Source: Alteribacillus sp. YIM 98480
Lineage (GTDB): Bacteria > Bacillota > Bacilli > Bacillales > Marinococcaceae
Reading direction: 5' to 3'
Assembly (NCBI RefSeq): GCF_009765375.1
Contig: NZ_VTOK01000001.1
Location: 496,001 to 560,000, forward strand
DNA: 64,000 bases
A program made the translations under genes and the position numbers. Shown here piece after piece: positions 40,990 through 50,375 of the stretch. Within the stretch, counting starts at the first letter, position 1. Each line of letters opens with the position of its first letter. Under the pieces are notes generated by a model. It had not been told where the DNA came from. It did no database searches and was given only the letters and a program-made list of their open reading frames with translations.

Positions 40990-43026
40990 TTATGAATTTT
41001 TTGATGTTTTATTCATAAGCCATAGAAAAAATGGGGCGCCTATAACAGCTGCCACAAGACCAGAGGGGATTTCTTTTGGCGCTAACACCATTCGCCCTGC
41101 AGTGTCAGCTATAACAAGCAGCGCTGCTCCTAACATCAAAGAGACAGGTAGTATTTTACGATGATCATGCCCGATTAGTAAACGTGCTAAATGAGGAGCG
41201 ACCAGGCCGATAAAACCTATTGTACCAACGGCCGCCACAGCCATAGAGGCAGAAAACGTTGCTAGAAGCGCTGCAAACCACCGCACCGTAATGGTTTGTA
41301 CTCCAAGTCCAATAGCTGTTTGATCTCCAAGAGAAAGTATATTTAATTTATTCATTAACACAGCACTTAAAGGAATTAGTATGACAACCGGCCAAATAAG
41401 AAATTGCTGTAATTCGGAAAAACCAGAGGCATACGTGCTTCCAGATAACCAAGTAAGAGCAGAGGCAGCATTCATATTGGAACGTGTAATTAAAATTTGG
41501 GTAACAGCACCGCCGACTGCCGAAACACCAATTCCCATAAGAGCAAGGACAGCAGGCTGGAATTGTGTTTTCCAAGAAAAAAATAATACAATCCCAACTG
41601 TTATAAAAGAACCAGCAATTGCTCCTGCTGGAATCCATGCAGCAGAAAAGCCTGATAGTAAAAACATGACAGTAAGTGCGCCAACACCGGCACCATGAGT
41701 AACGCCGATTATAGAAGGATCAGCAAGAGGGTTACGCAAAATTCCTTGGAAAAGCAATCCACTTAAAGCAAGTAGTATGCCAGCAAACATGGCGGCCAAT
41801 ACTCTTCCTAATCTAAGATCAAAAATAATAAACTTCTGTCCGGATGATTCATCTGTAAAAAGAGCATTCCAAGTAGAGACGAATTCAAATCCATTTCCCC
41901 CGCCAGCAAGTCCACTAAAAAACGCTATACAAAGCAGTAGCAAAGAGCCGATTATCACCCAGGAATAAGGCAATTTGAACGACAAGCTGCCAGGTGACAA
42001 TGATTCTTTGTTTCCTGATCCAATAAAACTATTTCGGTTCTTTAGGATCAGCCAAATCAGCCACGGGGCACCGATAAGAGCGGTAATTGATCCCACCGGA
42101 AGTTCAGTGAGAGATGGATCAAGATAACGGCCAAGCACATCGGCTCCTATTAAAATGTTAGCTCCCCAAAGCATAGATGCAGGAATCAACATACCATGAA
42201 GCTGATAACCTGCCAGTTTTATTAAATGCGGTGCAATAAGCCCGATGAAAGCAATTGGACCTACTACACTGACGACAAGAGCTGTGAGGCCAACTGCAGA
42301 AAAAAACATTAATACTTGAACAACTCTTACTTTCTCCCCTAATGTTTTAGCTTGGTCTTCACCTAGCAGTAAAAGATCCATTTTCTTTCCAATCCAGAGA
42401 ACAACTATTAATAGAAAGGCAACCCATGGAAGGGAGAAAGTGACTCCATTCCAGTCCTGCTGTACTAATGTGCCATTTCCCCAAAGAAAGAGTCCTGCTG
42501 TTTCATATTCAAAAAATATTTGCAGAGTAGAAGTGAAGGAAGTAAACATTAACGTAAGCACCATACCAGCCAGAGCCATTCGAACCGGAGTCGCAGTATG
42601 ACCACCAGCTAGCAGAAAAACGAGCATTGCAGCAAACGTTCCACCTGCTAATGCTAATAAAAAGCCGTTGGCCCCGAGCCAGGACGGCCCAAAAATGGTT
42701 CCGGCAACGAGAAAAAAGTAAGCACCAGAATGTACTCCTAACGTGCTAGGGGAGGCAAGCGGGTTTTTTGTTAAGGTTTGGAAGATAACACCTGCAGCAG
42801 CTAGAGCAGCACCTGCTATGATTCCAATAACAATTCGCGGCAGGTATATTGATTGGACAATGTTATGCTGCAGGGAGTCTTCCTTATTCCAAACAGCTTC
42901 CCAAACAATGTGAAAAGGCATTTCTCTGGAACTTTGCAATAAATGAAAAGTAATAAGAAATAGCAAGAGGGCTGTCCCTCCACCAAAAATGAGGACAGCC
43001 TTCTGCTTATGTGATAAAGATTTCAT
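40990..43026 (-). CDS. Fused FecCD-type iron-siderophore permease
   Basis: 678 residues, twice the usual FecCD length: two tandem ~330-residue permease domains with about 20 helices, like FhuB. Each repeat has the FecCD landmarks: RIVIGIIAGAALAAAGVIFQ and RVLAAMFAGILLALSGLLFQ early, then TKNPLASPSTLGVHSGA and RNPLADPSIIGVTHGAG, then GPIAFIGLIAPHL and GTIGFIGLVAPHL with the coupling-helix region. It forms the whole channel in one chain. It starts seven bases after the binding-protein stop and is the second gene of the minus-strand iron operon. Confidence 0.95.
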   Translation of the reverse strand: MKSLSHKQKAVLIFGGGTALLLFLITFHLLQSSREMPFHIVWEAVWNKEDSLQHNIVQSIYLPRIVIGIIAGAALAAAGVIFQTLTKNPLASPSTLGVHSGAYFFLVAGTIFGPSWLGANGFLLALAGGTFAAMLVFLLAGGHTATPVRMALAGMVLTLMFTSFTSTLQIFFEYETAGLFLWGNGTLVQQDWNGVTFSLPWVAFLLIVVLWIGKKMDLLLLGEDQAKTLGEKVRVVQVLMFFSAVGLTALVVSVVGPIAFIGLIAPHLIKLAGYQLHGMLIPASMLWGANILIGADVLGRYLDPSLTELPVGSITALIGAPWLIWLILKNRNSFIGSGNKESLSPGSLSFKLPYSWVIIGSLLLLCIAFFSGLAGGGNGFEFVSTWNALFTDESSGQKFIIFDLRLGRVLAAMFAGILLALSGLLFQGILRNPLADPSIIGVTHGAGVGALTVMFLLSGFSAAWIPAGAIAGSFITVGIVLFFSWKTQFQPAVLALMGIGVSAVGGAVTQILITRSNMNAASALTWLSGSTYASGFSELQQFLIWPVVILIPLSAVLMNKLNILSLGDQTAIGLGVQTITVRWFAALLATFSASMAVAAVGTIGFIGLVAPHLARLLIGHDHRKILPVSLMLGAALLVIADTAGRMVLAPKEIPSGLVAAVIGAPFFLWLMNKTSKNS

Positions 43027-43033
43027 ATATTAG

Positions 43034-44032
43034 TTACTCTCCTATAAGAGCCTCCGCAGCCTGTTCAGCAAAAACTTCAGCGGCTAGAGGACCGCCAAAA
43101 GTCCAAGTATCACCTGGCAATGCATGCGTACGGTCTTCCTCTACAAAGTTTAAATTTTCCCATACTGGGTTGCCGCTTAGCTGGTTTTCAAATACATTAT
43201 CGTCTTCTTGCACAATATACATAAACTCAGCATCTTGATAAGGCTCGAGACTTTCTACACTGGTTTCTGTATAACCGTATACTTCAAATTCTTCACCATC
43301 ATAGGCGTTTTCTAAGTCAATGTTATTTAATATTTTCATGGCCATTGAGTTGTCTGTAAATAGACGAAGAGAAGCATTTTCATTGGCACTGAATGCTTGA
43401 GTTAAAACTAGTTCTGTACCCTCTAATCCTTCTTCACTTAACTGGGATGAAATTTCTTCATAAGATTCATCTAGTTCACCAAGCACTTTTTCGGATTCTT
43501 CTTCTTTATCTACAGCTTTGGCAATTTCTTTAAACGTAGTCTCCATTTCTTCATACTGATCACCTTCTCCTTCTTCAGGATAAGGTTCAAACATGAGAGT
43601 AGGAGCAATTTCATTCAGTTCGTCACTAATGGCTTCATGTCTATATTGTGCGGTAATAATAAGATCTGGTTCTAATTGGGCAATTTCCTCAAGGCTAGGC
43701 TCTTGCCGGGTACCAACATCAGTTACGCTTTCAGAAAGTTCAGGCTCTACGTTAACCCACTGATTGTATCCCTCTATGTCAGCAACGCCAGTTGGTTGAA
43801 TTCCTAAAGCGAGCAGATCTTCTGCATAAACCCATTCTAGCACAACTATGTTTTCCGGTGTTCCGTCAATTTCCTGCTCTCCGCGTGCATCTTCCACCGT
43901 TGTGGTTTCATTTTCTGAAGCATCTTGTTCCTCATTGTTATTCTCCGCAGAATCTTCTGATTCCCCTTCGCTGCATCCGACAATCGCAAGCATAAAAAAT
44001 AAACTTAAAACAAATATGTAACATTTTTTCAT
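43034..44032 (-). CDS. Iron-siderophore-binding lipoprotein
   Basis: 332 residues from ATG 44032 (GTG 44041 and ATG 44038 are alternatives behind AAAGGG). Signal and lipobox AIVGC (Cys near 20), a Glu/Asn-rich acidic linker, then a FeuA/FhuD-like class III binding protein: IDGTPENIVVLEWVYAEDLLALGIQP, LEPDLIITAQYRH and the C-terminal VEEDRTHALPGDTWTFGGPLAAEVF. It captures a ferric siderophore outside the membrane and delivers it to the fused permease next to it. A promoter and Fur-like box lie directly upstream. Confidence 0.92.
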   Translation of the reverse strand: MKKCYIFVLSLFFMLAIVGCSEGESEDSAENNNEEQDASENETTTVEDARGEQEIDGTPENIVVLEWVYAEDLLALGIQPTGVADIEGYNQWVNVEPELSESVTDVGTRQEPSLEEIAQLEPDLIITAQYRHEAISDELNEIAPTLMFEPYPEEGEGDQYEEMETTFKEIAKAVDKEEESEKVLGELDESYEEISSQLSEEGLEGTELVLTQAFSANENASLRLFTDNSMAMKILNNIDLENAYDGEEFEVYGYTETSVESLEPYQDAEFMYIVQEDDNVFENQLSGNPVWENLNFVEEDRTHALPGDTWTFGGPLAAEVFAEQAAEALIGE

Positions 44033-44049
44033 AACCATCACCCTTTATT

Positions 44050-44068
44050 GAAAAAGATTCTCATTTTC
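44050..44068 (-). promoter_or_regulatory. Fur box upstream of the siderophore-binding protein gene
   Basis: 19 bases on the minus strand starting GAAAATGAGAATC match 15 of 19 positions of GATAATGATAATCATTATC. It covers the start region of the promoter at 44076-44104. Confidence 0.7.
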
Positions 44069-44075
44069 AGTAAAA

Positions 44076-44104
44076 ATATTACTATGGAATCAGTAAACAG
44101 TCAA
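44076..44104 (-). promoter_or_regulatory. Promoter of the iron binding-protein/permease operon
   Basis: On the minus strand TTGACT, a 17-base spacer and TAATAT, with the Fur box just downstream. Confidence 0.7.
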
Positions 44105-44256
44105 TATAATTTTGTTAAACATTTATTGACTAACTAATCAGAATTTTTTTATAATTACAGTGTAATATAGTTTGAATAGCAGCATAGAAGGGAACATATA
44201 TTTAATAAACATCTAAGGATCACAACCTGACAAACTAAGGGCAGGAGGGATTCAAG

Positions 44257-44364
44257 ATGGTTGTAGAGCTGGTAGCTATAATTGGCTTGGCGTTTGGTTT
44301 AATTTTCTCAAGTGTTGCTATGGCTGTTGCACTTTTAAAGCAAGCATCAACAAAAGATAGATAA
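44257..44364 (+). CDS. 35-residue single-helix membrane peptide, unknown function
   Basis: Product begins MVVELVAIIGLAFGLIFS, continues through an Ala/Val-rich helix and ends KQASTKDR. CAGGAGGGATTCAAG before the ATG is an excellent ribosome-binding site, and a terminator follows 13 bases after the stop. No family recognised. It is divergent from the iron operon. Confidence 0.6.
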   Translation: MVVELVAIIGLAFGLIFSSVAMAVALLKQASTKDR

Positions 44365-44377
44365 TGGTTTTACAATC

Positions 44378-44415
44378 GGGTTTGGAAACGTATGACGTCT
44401 CCAAACCCTCTTTTT
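44378..44415 (+). terminator. Terminator of the 35-residue peptide gene
   Basis: GGGTTTGGA/TCCAAACCC stem with a 13-base loop, then TCTTTTT. The ~190 bases from here to the gene at 44606 show nothing recognisable. Confidence 0.8.
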
Positions 44416-44605
44416 ATTACGGTTATAAACAAATCTCTGCCAGATAAGACAAAAAAACGAGGGTGAAAACGTCCGCCTGGAGCTAAAGTCGAACGATAAT
44501 GAGGGAATTTTATATAATGTTCGTTTATAATGATATGGAAATAAATGATGAAATTCATTCACGTACAAAAATATGGGCAAAAAATAAAAGTAAAACTAAA
44601 TTTTC

Positions 44606-45037
44606 TTAAAGCAAAAGGCGAAAGTATATTAAAATAAAAAGATAGAAAGCTAGCAGCAATATAGAAAAAATCATAATTCCCCACATATAAGGGAGTTTTA
44701 CATATTTAGATTGTTTTTTAATCGTAATGGCTGAAAGAGTAAAAGAAATAAACAAGGCACCTAAAAGGAAAAAAACAAACCATTCTGCTATTTGTTCCCA
44801 TGGAAGAAAATAAACGAACGGCATGAGGGCTAACACTGCACATATAATTGCAAAAGCAATTAATGAAGCCCGAAATAGACTATTGTCCGTTTTGGATTCC
44901 TTTAGTTGTCTTCTTCGTTCCATCCGGCTGAGGGCATCCATTGGGTCAGCTTTGGCTGTTGCAAGCGACCAGCGTTTGGACCATTTTTGAAACAATGATT
45001 TTGGATGAAGGGAACGGAAATCAAACTTCATATTCAT
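44606..45037 (-). CDS. Small integral membrane protein, unknown function
   Basis: 143 residues. A basic soluble N-terminus (~50 residues, MERRRQLKESK) is followed by three hydrophobic helices (~56-76, 85-106, 116-141). AGGAGAGAAATAT precedes the ATG. It is monocistronic and divergent from panE. I do not recognise the family. Confidence 0.65.
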   Translation of the reverse strand: MNMKFDFRSLHPKSLFQKWSKRWSLATAKADPMDALSRMERRRQLKESKTDNSLFRASLIAFAIICAVLALMPFVYFLPWEQIAEWFVFFLLGALFISFTLSAITIKKQSKYVKLPYMWGIMIFSILLLAFYLFILIYFRLLL

Positions 45038-45134
45038 ATATTTCTCTCCTAAACTAGGCCAGTATATTGAAAGATAGGATCATTGCAATTCTTATGATAA
45101 CATACGATACTAATAGATAAAGAGGAGGTTAACA

Positions 45135-46070
45135 ATGCATATCACCGTGTATGGAGCAGGAGCATTAGGCATTTATTTTGGCGGAAGATTTCTTGAAGCA
45201 GGGATCGATGTTTCGTTTTTTGTGAGAGAAAAACGAGCAGTACAACTTCGCCGTGAGGGTCTGAAAATTAATAGTATACAAGGTAATTTTGAAAAACAAA
45301 ACATTACAATACATACAGACCCAAAAAAGATAGATAAAGCAGATATAATAATTCTTGCTATAAAAGGATACCATCTCGAACAGGCATTACCCCAAATTAA
45401 AGAGATATCGAAAAAAACGAATGCATTTATATTACCGCTTTTAAATGGTGTGGAGCATATACAAATATTACAAGAAGCATTAGGGAAAGAAAAAGTAATT
45501 GGAGGTCTTGCTTTTATTATTGCTACGCTGGATAACAAAGGCCACGTCGAACATACCAGCAAACAACACGATATTCTTTTCGGACCGCTGCATGAAAAAC
45601 AGCAAAACATATGTAAAAAGTTAGAAATAGAAAGTGAAAAAATAAATGCCAAAAGTTATATGAAAGAGGATATTTTAGCATATATCTGGAAAAAGTATAT
45701 GTTTATTACAGCTTTTTCTGGGATCACTTCAGCAGCCCAGCGCACGATAGGAGATATTATGGGGTCAAGGGCTTCTTTAAAGGCAGCTGAAAACGTCCTA
45801 AAAGAAATGAAGACGTTAGCAAATAAAGAAGGAATAAGCCTAACAAATAATGACGTTGTTCAAGCAGCAAATCAGCTGCAGAGTCTTCCAAAACATGCTA
45901 CTTCTTCTATGCACCAAGATTTGAGAAAAGGCCTGCCCCTAGAAGTAGAACATTTGCATGGCGGTGCTCTTCGGATTGCTGCAAAGCATATTGAAACAGT
46001 ACCAGTCATTGAAACACTTTATGGCATTATAAAAACACATGAAAATGGCACGCCGCAAAATTTCAAATAA
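45135..46070 (+). CDS. panE: 2-dehydropantoate 2-reductase (ketopantoate reductase)
   Basis: 311 residues. N-terminal NADPH-binding Rossmann motif (ITVYGAGALGIYFGGRF, 3-19), ADIIILAIKGYHLEQAL (the K of VK/IK contacts cofactor), LLNGVEH, and the C-terminal helical domain with LAYIWKKYMFITAFSGITSA (catalytic Lys) and SSMHQDLRKGLPLEVEHLHG. It reduces ketopantoate to pantoate in pantothenate/CoA synthesis. Bacillus carry two homologues (PanE/YlbQ, YkpB), and this could be either or a paralogue with another 2-oxoacid substrate. GAGGAGG precedes the ATG. Confidence 0.88.
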   Translation: MHITVYGAGALGIYFGGRFLEAGIDVSFFVREKRAVQLRREGLKINSIQGNFEKQNITIHTDPKKIDKADIIILAIKGYHLEQALPQIKEISKKTNAFILPLLNGVEHIQILQEALGKEKVIGGLAFIIATLDNKGHVEHTSKQHDILFGPLHEKQQNICKKLEIESEKINAKSYMKEDILAYIWKKYMFITAFSGITSAAQRTIGDIMGSRASLKAAENVLKEMKTLANKEGISLTNNDVVQAANQLQSLPKHATSSMHQDLRKGLPLEVEHLHGGALRIAAKHIETVPVIETLYGIIKTHENGTPQNFK

Positions 46071-46125
46071 AACAGCACCGAGATATTCTTTGATTATGCT
46101 CGATGAACCATTTTGTAAGCCGAAG

Positions 46126-46160
46126 AAAAAGACACCCTCAGGTCTAACTGCAAGGGTGTC
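46126..46160 (-). terminator. Terminator of the 3D-domain protein gene
   Basis: On the minus strand GACACCC pairs with GGGTGTC around a 16-base loop, followed by TTTTTCTTC. Confidence 0.8.
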
Positions 46161-46172
46161 TGTAATATGTTT

Positions 46173-47108
46173 TTACTCTAATACTGTAACTTCTAAACTT
46201 TGACGGCCAAAGCTTGTAGCTTCACTTTTGTTTGGCATAAATATATCAATCTTGTTGCCGTTGATTGCTCCACCAGTGTCAGCAGCCGTGAAAGTTCCGT
46301 GTCCTTCAACTTGTACTTTAGAGCCTAGTGGAATAACATTCGGATCTACAGCGATGACATTTGCATTAGGATTTGCGTTCAAGTCTACTCCAGTAGCTGT
46401 GACTCCTGAGCACCCAGAGCAATTAGCAGTGTAGGCAGTAGCTTCCACTCGTAAGGTGCGTCCTTCACCGTTAGAAGATTGTTCAGAAGCAACATCTTTT
46501 TTCTGAGCTTGTTCATTATCATTGTTACTGCTGGTAGAAACCTCAGCATCTTCTTTTTCCTTGCTATCTTTTTCTTTGCTGGATTTAGACTTGTTGTCGG
46601 CGTTTATTAAAGCACCAAATGTTTGAGGTCCTGCTAGTCCATCTACAAGAATGTCCTCAGATTTTTGGAAGTCAATGACTGCATCGTGAGTATTTGGGCC
46701 AAATTCTCCGTCAGCTTTCTGATCATAAAAACCGAGGCTATTTAGTTTATCTTGCAATACTTTAACTGGCTCTCCGTCATCTCCCTGTCCTAGAATTTCA
46801 AGCGCTCCGATTGTATGTGCTCCGGCAATACCATCTATACCCAAGTCATGCTCGTCTTGATAGTTTTTAACCGCATCGGCCGTTTCTTCATCGAATGTGC
46901 CATTAATGTTTTCTTCTTCTAGAAGACCCTCTTCTTCTAAGAGTTCTTGCAACTCTTCAACTTGAGAACTTTCTTCTCCGATTGATAATTCTTTATCTCC
47001 TAATTCGTTAGCGTCCGTGCCAACAGGGCTCGCAAAAAAAGCGAAACCGGCTGCTAACGCAGGTATACCTAATGTTTTCCATGTAATAACAGTTGGTTTT
47101 AGTTTCAA
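46173..47108 (-). CDS. Secreted cell-wall protein: two peptidoglycan-binding domains plus 3D (lytic) domain
   Basis: 311 residues. Signal peptide (~1-33), two PG_binding_1 repeats (~42-108, with VEELQELLEEEGLL and TADAVKNYQDEHDLG; ~113-168, with VKVLQDKLNSLGFY and THDAVIDFQKSEDIL), a Ser/Lys/Glu linker, and a C-terminal 3D domain (~215-311) with VEATAYTANCSG, IAVDPNVIPLGSKV and AADTGGAINGNKIDIFM, which carry the three conserved Asp. It is similar to YocH/EntB-type muralytic proteins (predicted lytic transglycosylase-like). It stands alone. The 420 bases upstream, divergent from 47532, show no riboswitch or WalR box that I can recognise. Confidence 0.9.
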   Translation of the reverse strand: MKLKPTVITWKTLGIPALAAGFAFFASPVGTDANELGDKELSIGEESSQVEELQELLEEEGLLEEENINGTFDEETADAVKNYQDEHDLGIDGIAGAHTIGALEILGQGDDGEPVKVLQDKLNSLGFYDQKADGEFGPNTHDAVIDFQKSEDILVDGLAGPQTFGALINADNKSKSSKEKDSKEKEDAEVSTSSNNDNEQAQKKDVASEQSSNGEGRTLRVEATAYTANCSGCSGVTATGVDLNANPNANVIAVDPNVIPLGSKVQVEGHGTFTAADTGGAINGNKIDIFMPNKSEATSFGRQSLEVTVLE

Positions 47109-47531
47109 GATACAAAACCTCCCACTTCTAAATTGAGATGTTGTCGTATTGACGATTCACATCGTACCAATTGTATAGATAGGAAATCAATGAAAATGGA
47201 AGCTTTTAAACAAAATGAAAAGTCAGCGTAATCAGTGAAATCTTCCTATAATAATCTGCTTTATTTTGAGATGAATGTAGTAATATTGTCACGGGGAAAT
47301 AACGGATAGAAGAAATTACAAATAGAGGAATGGTAACTGGCCCAGGACGTAGAAGATATTTTAAAATCAGAGTGCTCCTTTTCATTGCGGTGAAAACTTC
47401 TCTTTTTTTACAGAAACAGACAAATTCTATACCAAAATGATTGTCAATTAACATGCCTAGCAAATGAATTCTATTTTAAAACTATATATGTAAGAATAAA
47501 GATGAAGGGGTGGGAAAAGGAGTTTTGAAGC

Positions 47532-48902
47532 ATGTTGGGATATTTTAGCAATAAACGATATATATTGTACACGGGAGTATTAGGATTATTTTTATTAAAT
47601 GTTTTTATCAAAAGCGAGATTTTAGGTTACATAACTGGACTGTTAGCCATACCAATGTTTGCTGTTTCTTTTTTAGCGGCAGCACGTCTATTTCAAATAT
47701 TAGGCAGCTTGTTTATGGGAACAGGAGCCATTTTATTTATAATTAGTGGTATGTCTGTCCATGTTATTCCTTTCTGGTTAACGTCTAACATGCAGCTGCT
47801 TGCTTTTTTAACTGTTCTTCCATGGATAAATAGTGTCGTAAGGGCAGGGAGGTTTGATCGTCGTATTAATCAAATACTGCGGGCAAATGTGTCTGATTTA
47901 GGAAAACTATATCCGAGAAGCTTCCTTACAACGTATATTCTCGTATCTTTTATTAATCTATCAGCAATCCCGTTGTCACATCATGTATTGTTGGAAAATC
48001 TATCAAAAGTAAAAAAGAAATGGAAGGATTCTTTTATTAGCAGAACGACGCTGAGAGCATTTTCTGTTGCCCTTGCATGGAGTCCAATGGAGATCATGGT
48101 AGCGATTACTATTGACGCAACTGGAGTTGGCTACTTATCTTATTTACCTTGGCTGTTGTTGTGCTCTTTGTTGGTTATGATCATTGACATCTTGTGCGGG
48201 AGAAAATATTTTGCAAATCAACCTTATGAACCGGCCGGAAGCGGGGTGAGCCGATCTATACATATGCGTTCCCTAATCTTCCAAGTGGTTCAATTATTTG
48301 TTGCCCTTGCTATTTTTTTAGTTGTTGTTGTACTGCTTGGAAATTGGACTGGCTTAAACTTTATTCTCACCGTGACATTTGTCATTATACCGTTTTCCTT
48401 TATATGGGCTATGGTGATAGGGCGTTATAGAAGTTTTCGTAAGATAGGGTGGCCGACATGGAAATTCAGAACAAATGGAATGCAGAATTTTGCAGTGCTG
48501 TTTTTGTCTTTAGGCTTTTTTTCTAGCAGTTTAAATCATACGCCGCTGTTATATTTTATTCAAGAGCCGTTTATGGCAGCCGCAAATTTTCCGGTCGTTA
48601 TATTGCTTCTTATTCAATTCTCATACTTATTAATGTCTATGTTTGGTGTTCATCCAATTGCTACTATTGGCGTATTAATGGAAGCAATTCCGCCACTTTA
48701 TGAAATAATAAATCCTATCAGTATTGGTATGGTGTTAATTACTGGTGCTTTAGCAACAGCTGCTGTCGGCACATACGGGGTGACGGTAACAATTACAGCT
48801 CAAAATACAAAACAAAATCCGTATTATATAACGCTGCGTAATATGCCTTTTGCTTTCCTTTATGGAGGAGTTGGAACGCTTATCGGCTGGCTGCTACTGT
48901 AA
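47532..48902 (+). CDS. Polytopic membrane protein, possible transporter
   Basis: 456 residues with about 12 hydrophobic helices. A cytoplasmic loop (GRFDRRINQILRANVSDLGK) and a large TrpLys-rich loop (GRYRSFRKIGWPTWKFRTN) split it into halves. The C-terminal half (MFGVHPIATIGVLMEAIPP and ITGALATAAVGTYGVTVTIT) resembles ion-transporter-superfamily (CitMHS/gluconate/DctM-like) hairpins, but no diagnostic motif is certain. The start is ATG 47532 after GGAAAAGGAGTTTTGAAGC. It is monocistronic. The substrate is unknown. Confidence 0.6.
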   Translation: MLGYFSNKRYILYTGVLGLFLLNVFIKSEILGYITGLLAIPMFAVSFLAAARLFQILGSLFMGTGAILFIISGMSVHVIPFWLTSNMQLLAFLTVLPWINSVVRAGRFDRRINQILRANVSDLGKLYPRSFLTTYILVSFINLSAIPLSHHVLLENLSKVKKKWKDSFISRTTLRAFSVALAWSPMEIMVAITIDATGVGYLSYLPWLLLCSLLVMIIDILCGRKYFANQPYEPAGSGVSRSIHMRSLIFQVVQLFVALAIFLVVVVLLGNWTGLNFILTVTFVIIPFSFIWAMVIGRYRSFRKIGWPTWKFRTNGMQNFAVLFLSLGFFSSSLNHTPLLYFIQEPFMAAANFPVVILLLIQFSYLLMSMFGVHPIATIGVLMEAIPPLYEIINPISIGMVLITGALATAAVGTYGVTVTITAQNTKQNPYYITLRNMPFAFLYGGVGTLIGWLLL

Positions 48903-48958
48903 ACACTTAAAAAGCTAAGTTGAGACAGAACGCAAAATGTTAGAGAAAGATAAAATTT

Positions 48959-48990
48959 ATGCTGCACTTTTTCTCTAAAAAATGCAGCAT
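48959..48990. terminator. Terminator between converging genes
   Basis: ATGCTGCA/TGCAGCAT stem with the loop CTTTTTCTCTAAAAAA; the minus-strand side runs into AAATTTTATC. Confidence 0.65.
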
Positions 48991-49003
48991 CATAGATTAT
49001 GAG

Positions 49004-50122
49004 CTAAGAGCTGAAACCATCTCTTATAAAACGCTTTATATCTTCTGCCACTCCAATGTCTACTAATATAACAATTATCACGAGTAAAACAGGTCCAAAA
49101 AGCAGTCCAACTGGGCCGAAAAGCTGCAGCCCAGCAAACAAGGAAACAAGAACAGCAATAGGATTTAAATCCATGCTTGAAGAAAGTACTTTAGGTTCTA
49201 TCGTTTGCCGCACAATCATAGTAACTCCATATAAGACAGCTAAACTGATACTTAAGCCGATGCTTCCAGTAACAAGCAGATATAAAGACCATGGCAGCAA
49301 AATAGTTCCTGTGCCGAGATAAGGAAGAAATTCAGCGATACCAACCACGATAGCTAGAGTGACTGCTCCATCTACTCTTAACAAAGATAGACCGATAAAT
49401 ACAATGATCCCGGTAACTGTCATCAGTATAAACTGGGCTTTTAAATAACCGAACACTCTTATCCACATGGCCTGATGAAAAGCGTGTGTCTTTTTATACA
49501 ATACTAGGGGGGTATATTTTCGAAGAGCATTTGTCATTCTTTCCCAATCTTTACCTAAAAAATAAATGGCTAACAAAATGAAGAGAAAAGCGACAAGAAA
49601 CGTAGGAACACTTAAAGCAATTTGAGTAAGTCCGTCAGCTATTTTTTGAGCGAACTGACCAAGTGCAGTTCCTATCTGTGTGCCGATTTCTGAAATGCCG
49701 TCGTTAAATGAGAAGCCCTCTCGTCTACTGAAGTTTTCGGCTGCACCGCTTACCTCTCGCCAGGCAGGTAATATCGTTTGATTAATAAATTGCTGTATGT
49801 TATGAAAAGCATCTTCCATCCAGGTGGGTGCTTTATCGGCAAATCGCTGAATTCCGTCAATTATTAAAAAAGTCAACCCTGTGATAATTCCTCCAAAAAT
49901 GGAAAGGCCGATTAATAAAGAGGTTAAGGCAGCAAGCCCTGGAGGGAATTTAAATTGTCGCTGCAACAATCGTGAGAGCGGTTTTAGCATCCACGCAAAC
50001 AATGCGGCTATCCAAAAAGGGTAGGTGAGCTTAAATAAAGTTACTATGGCCCAAATGATGATAACAATGGCTGCTGTCACCAAAAAAAATCTTGCTATCA
50101 TCCATCCTGTTTCTTTTTTCAC
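49004..50122 (-). CDS. ytvI: AI-2E/PerM family membrane protein, YtvI type
   Basis: 372 residues (YtvI of B. subtilis is 371). Eight helices in the PerM arrangement: two N-terminal pairs, a ~90-residue extracytoplasmic region (PTWMEDAFHNIQQFINQTIL), then FLGKDWERM, GIAEFLPYLGTGTILLPW and VRQTIEPKVLSSSMDLNPIA. YtvI is a sporulation-associated integral membrane protein of this family; others in it export Na+ or signalling molecules. GTG start behind GAGGGAGATATAAGT. It is monocistronic. Confidence 0.9.
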   Translation of the reverse strand: MKKETGWMIARFFLVTAAIVIIIWAIVTLFKLTYPFWIAALFAWMLKPLSRLLQRQFKFPPGLAALTSLLIGLSIFGGIITGLTFLIIDGIQRFADKAPTWMEDAFHNIQQFINQTILPAWREVSGAAENFSRREGFSFNDGISEIGTQIGTALGQFAQKIADGLTQIALSVPTFLVAFLFILLAIYFLGKDWERMTNALRKYTPLVLYKKTHAFHQAMWIRVFGYLKAQFILMTVTGIIVFIGLSLLRVDGAVTLAIVVGIAEFLPYLGTGTILLPWSLYLLVTGSIGLSISLAVLYGVTMIVRQTIEPKVLSSSMDLNPIAVLVSLFAGLQLFGPVGLLFGPVLLVIIVILVDIGVAEDIKRFIRDGFSS

Positions 50123-50375
50123 TTATATCTCCCTCATTTCCACCTGCACCAACTATTTTTTTGCCTTATTGACTACCCTTTATTTATTTTTATCAAACGA
50201 AATAGCAATATATTAATTATATTTTACCCATCTTATGGGTGGAATTACCAGAGCAATCAATAATACAGAAGAATATTTAATCAATTTTTATAAAAAGCAG
50301 GAAAAATGACTGTTTATATAAAATATTGAAAATATTCTATTTTTTCTCAAGAGGAATTTTAAAGGGGGAAAGCTT

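Noticed and set aside
40785-41018. 77-codon plus-strand frame, and an overlapping frame starting MRKLWQSIHPSK, between repeat copy 2 and the permease gene
   Set aside because: No ribosome-binding site suits either; the first overlaps the permease 3' end, and similarity to a transposase start is only an impression. A decayed insertion-sequence fragment cannot be excluded.
47206-47463. 85-codon minus-strand frame upstream of the 3D-domain protein gene
   Set aside because: No ribosome-binding site, odd composition, no recognisable motif; AT-rich intergenic sequence.
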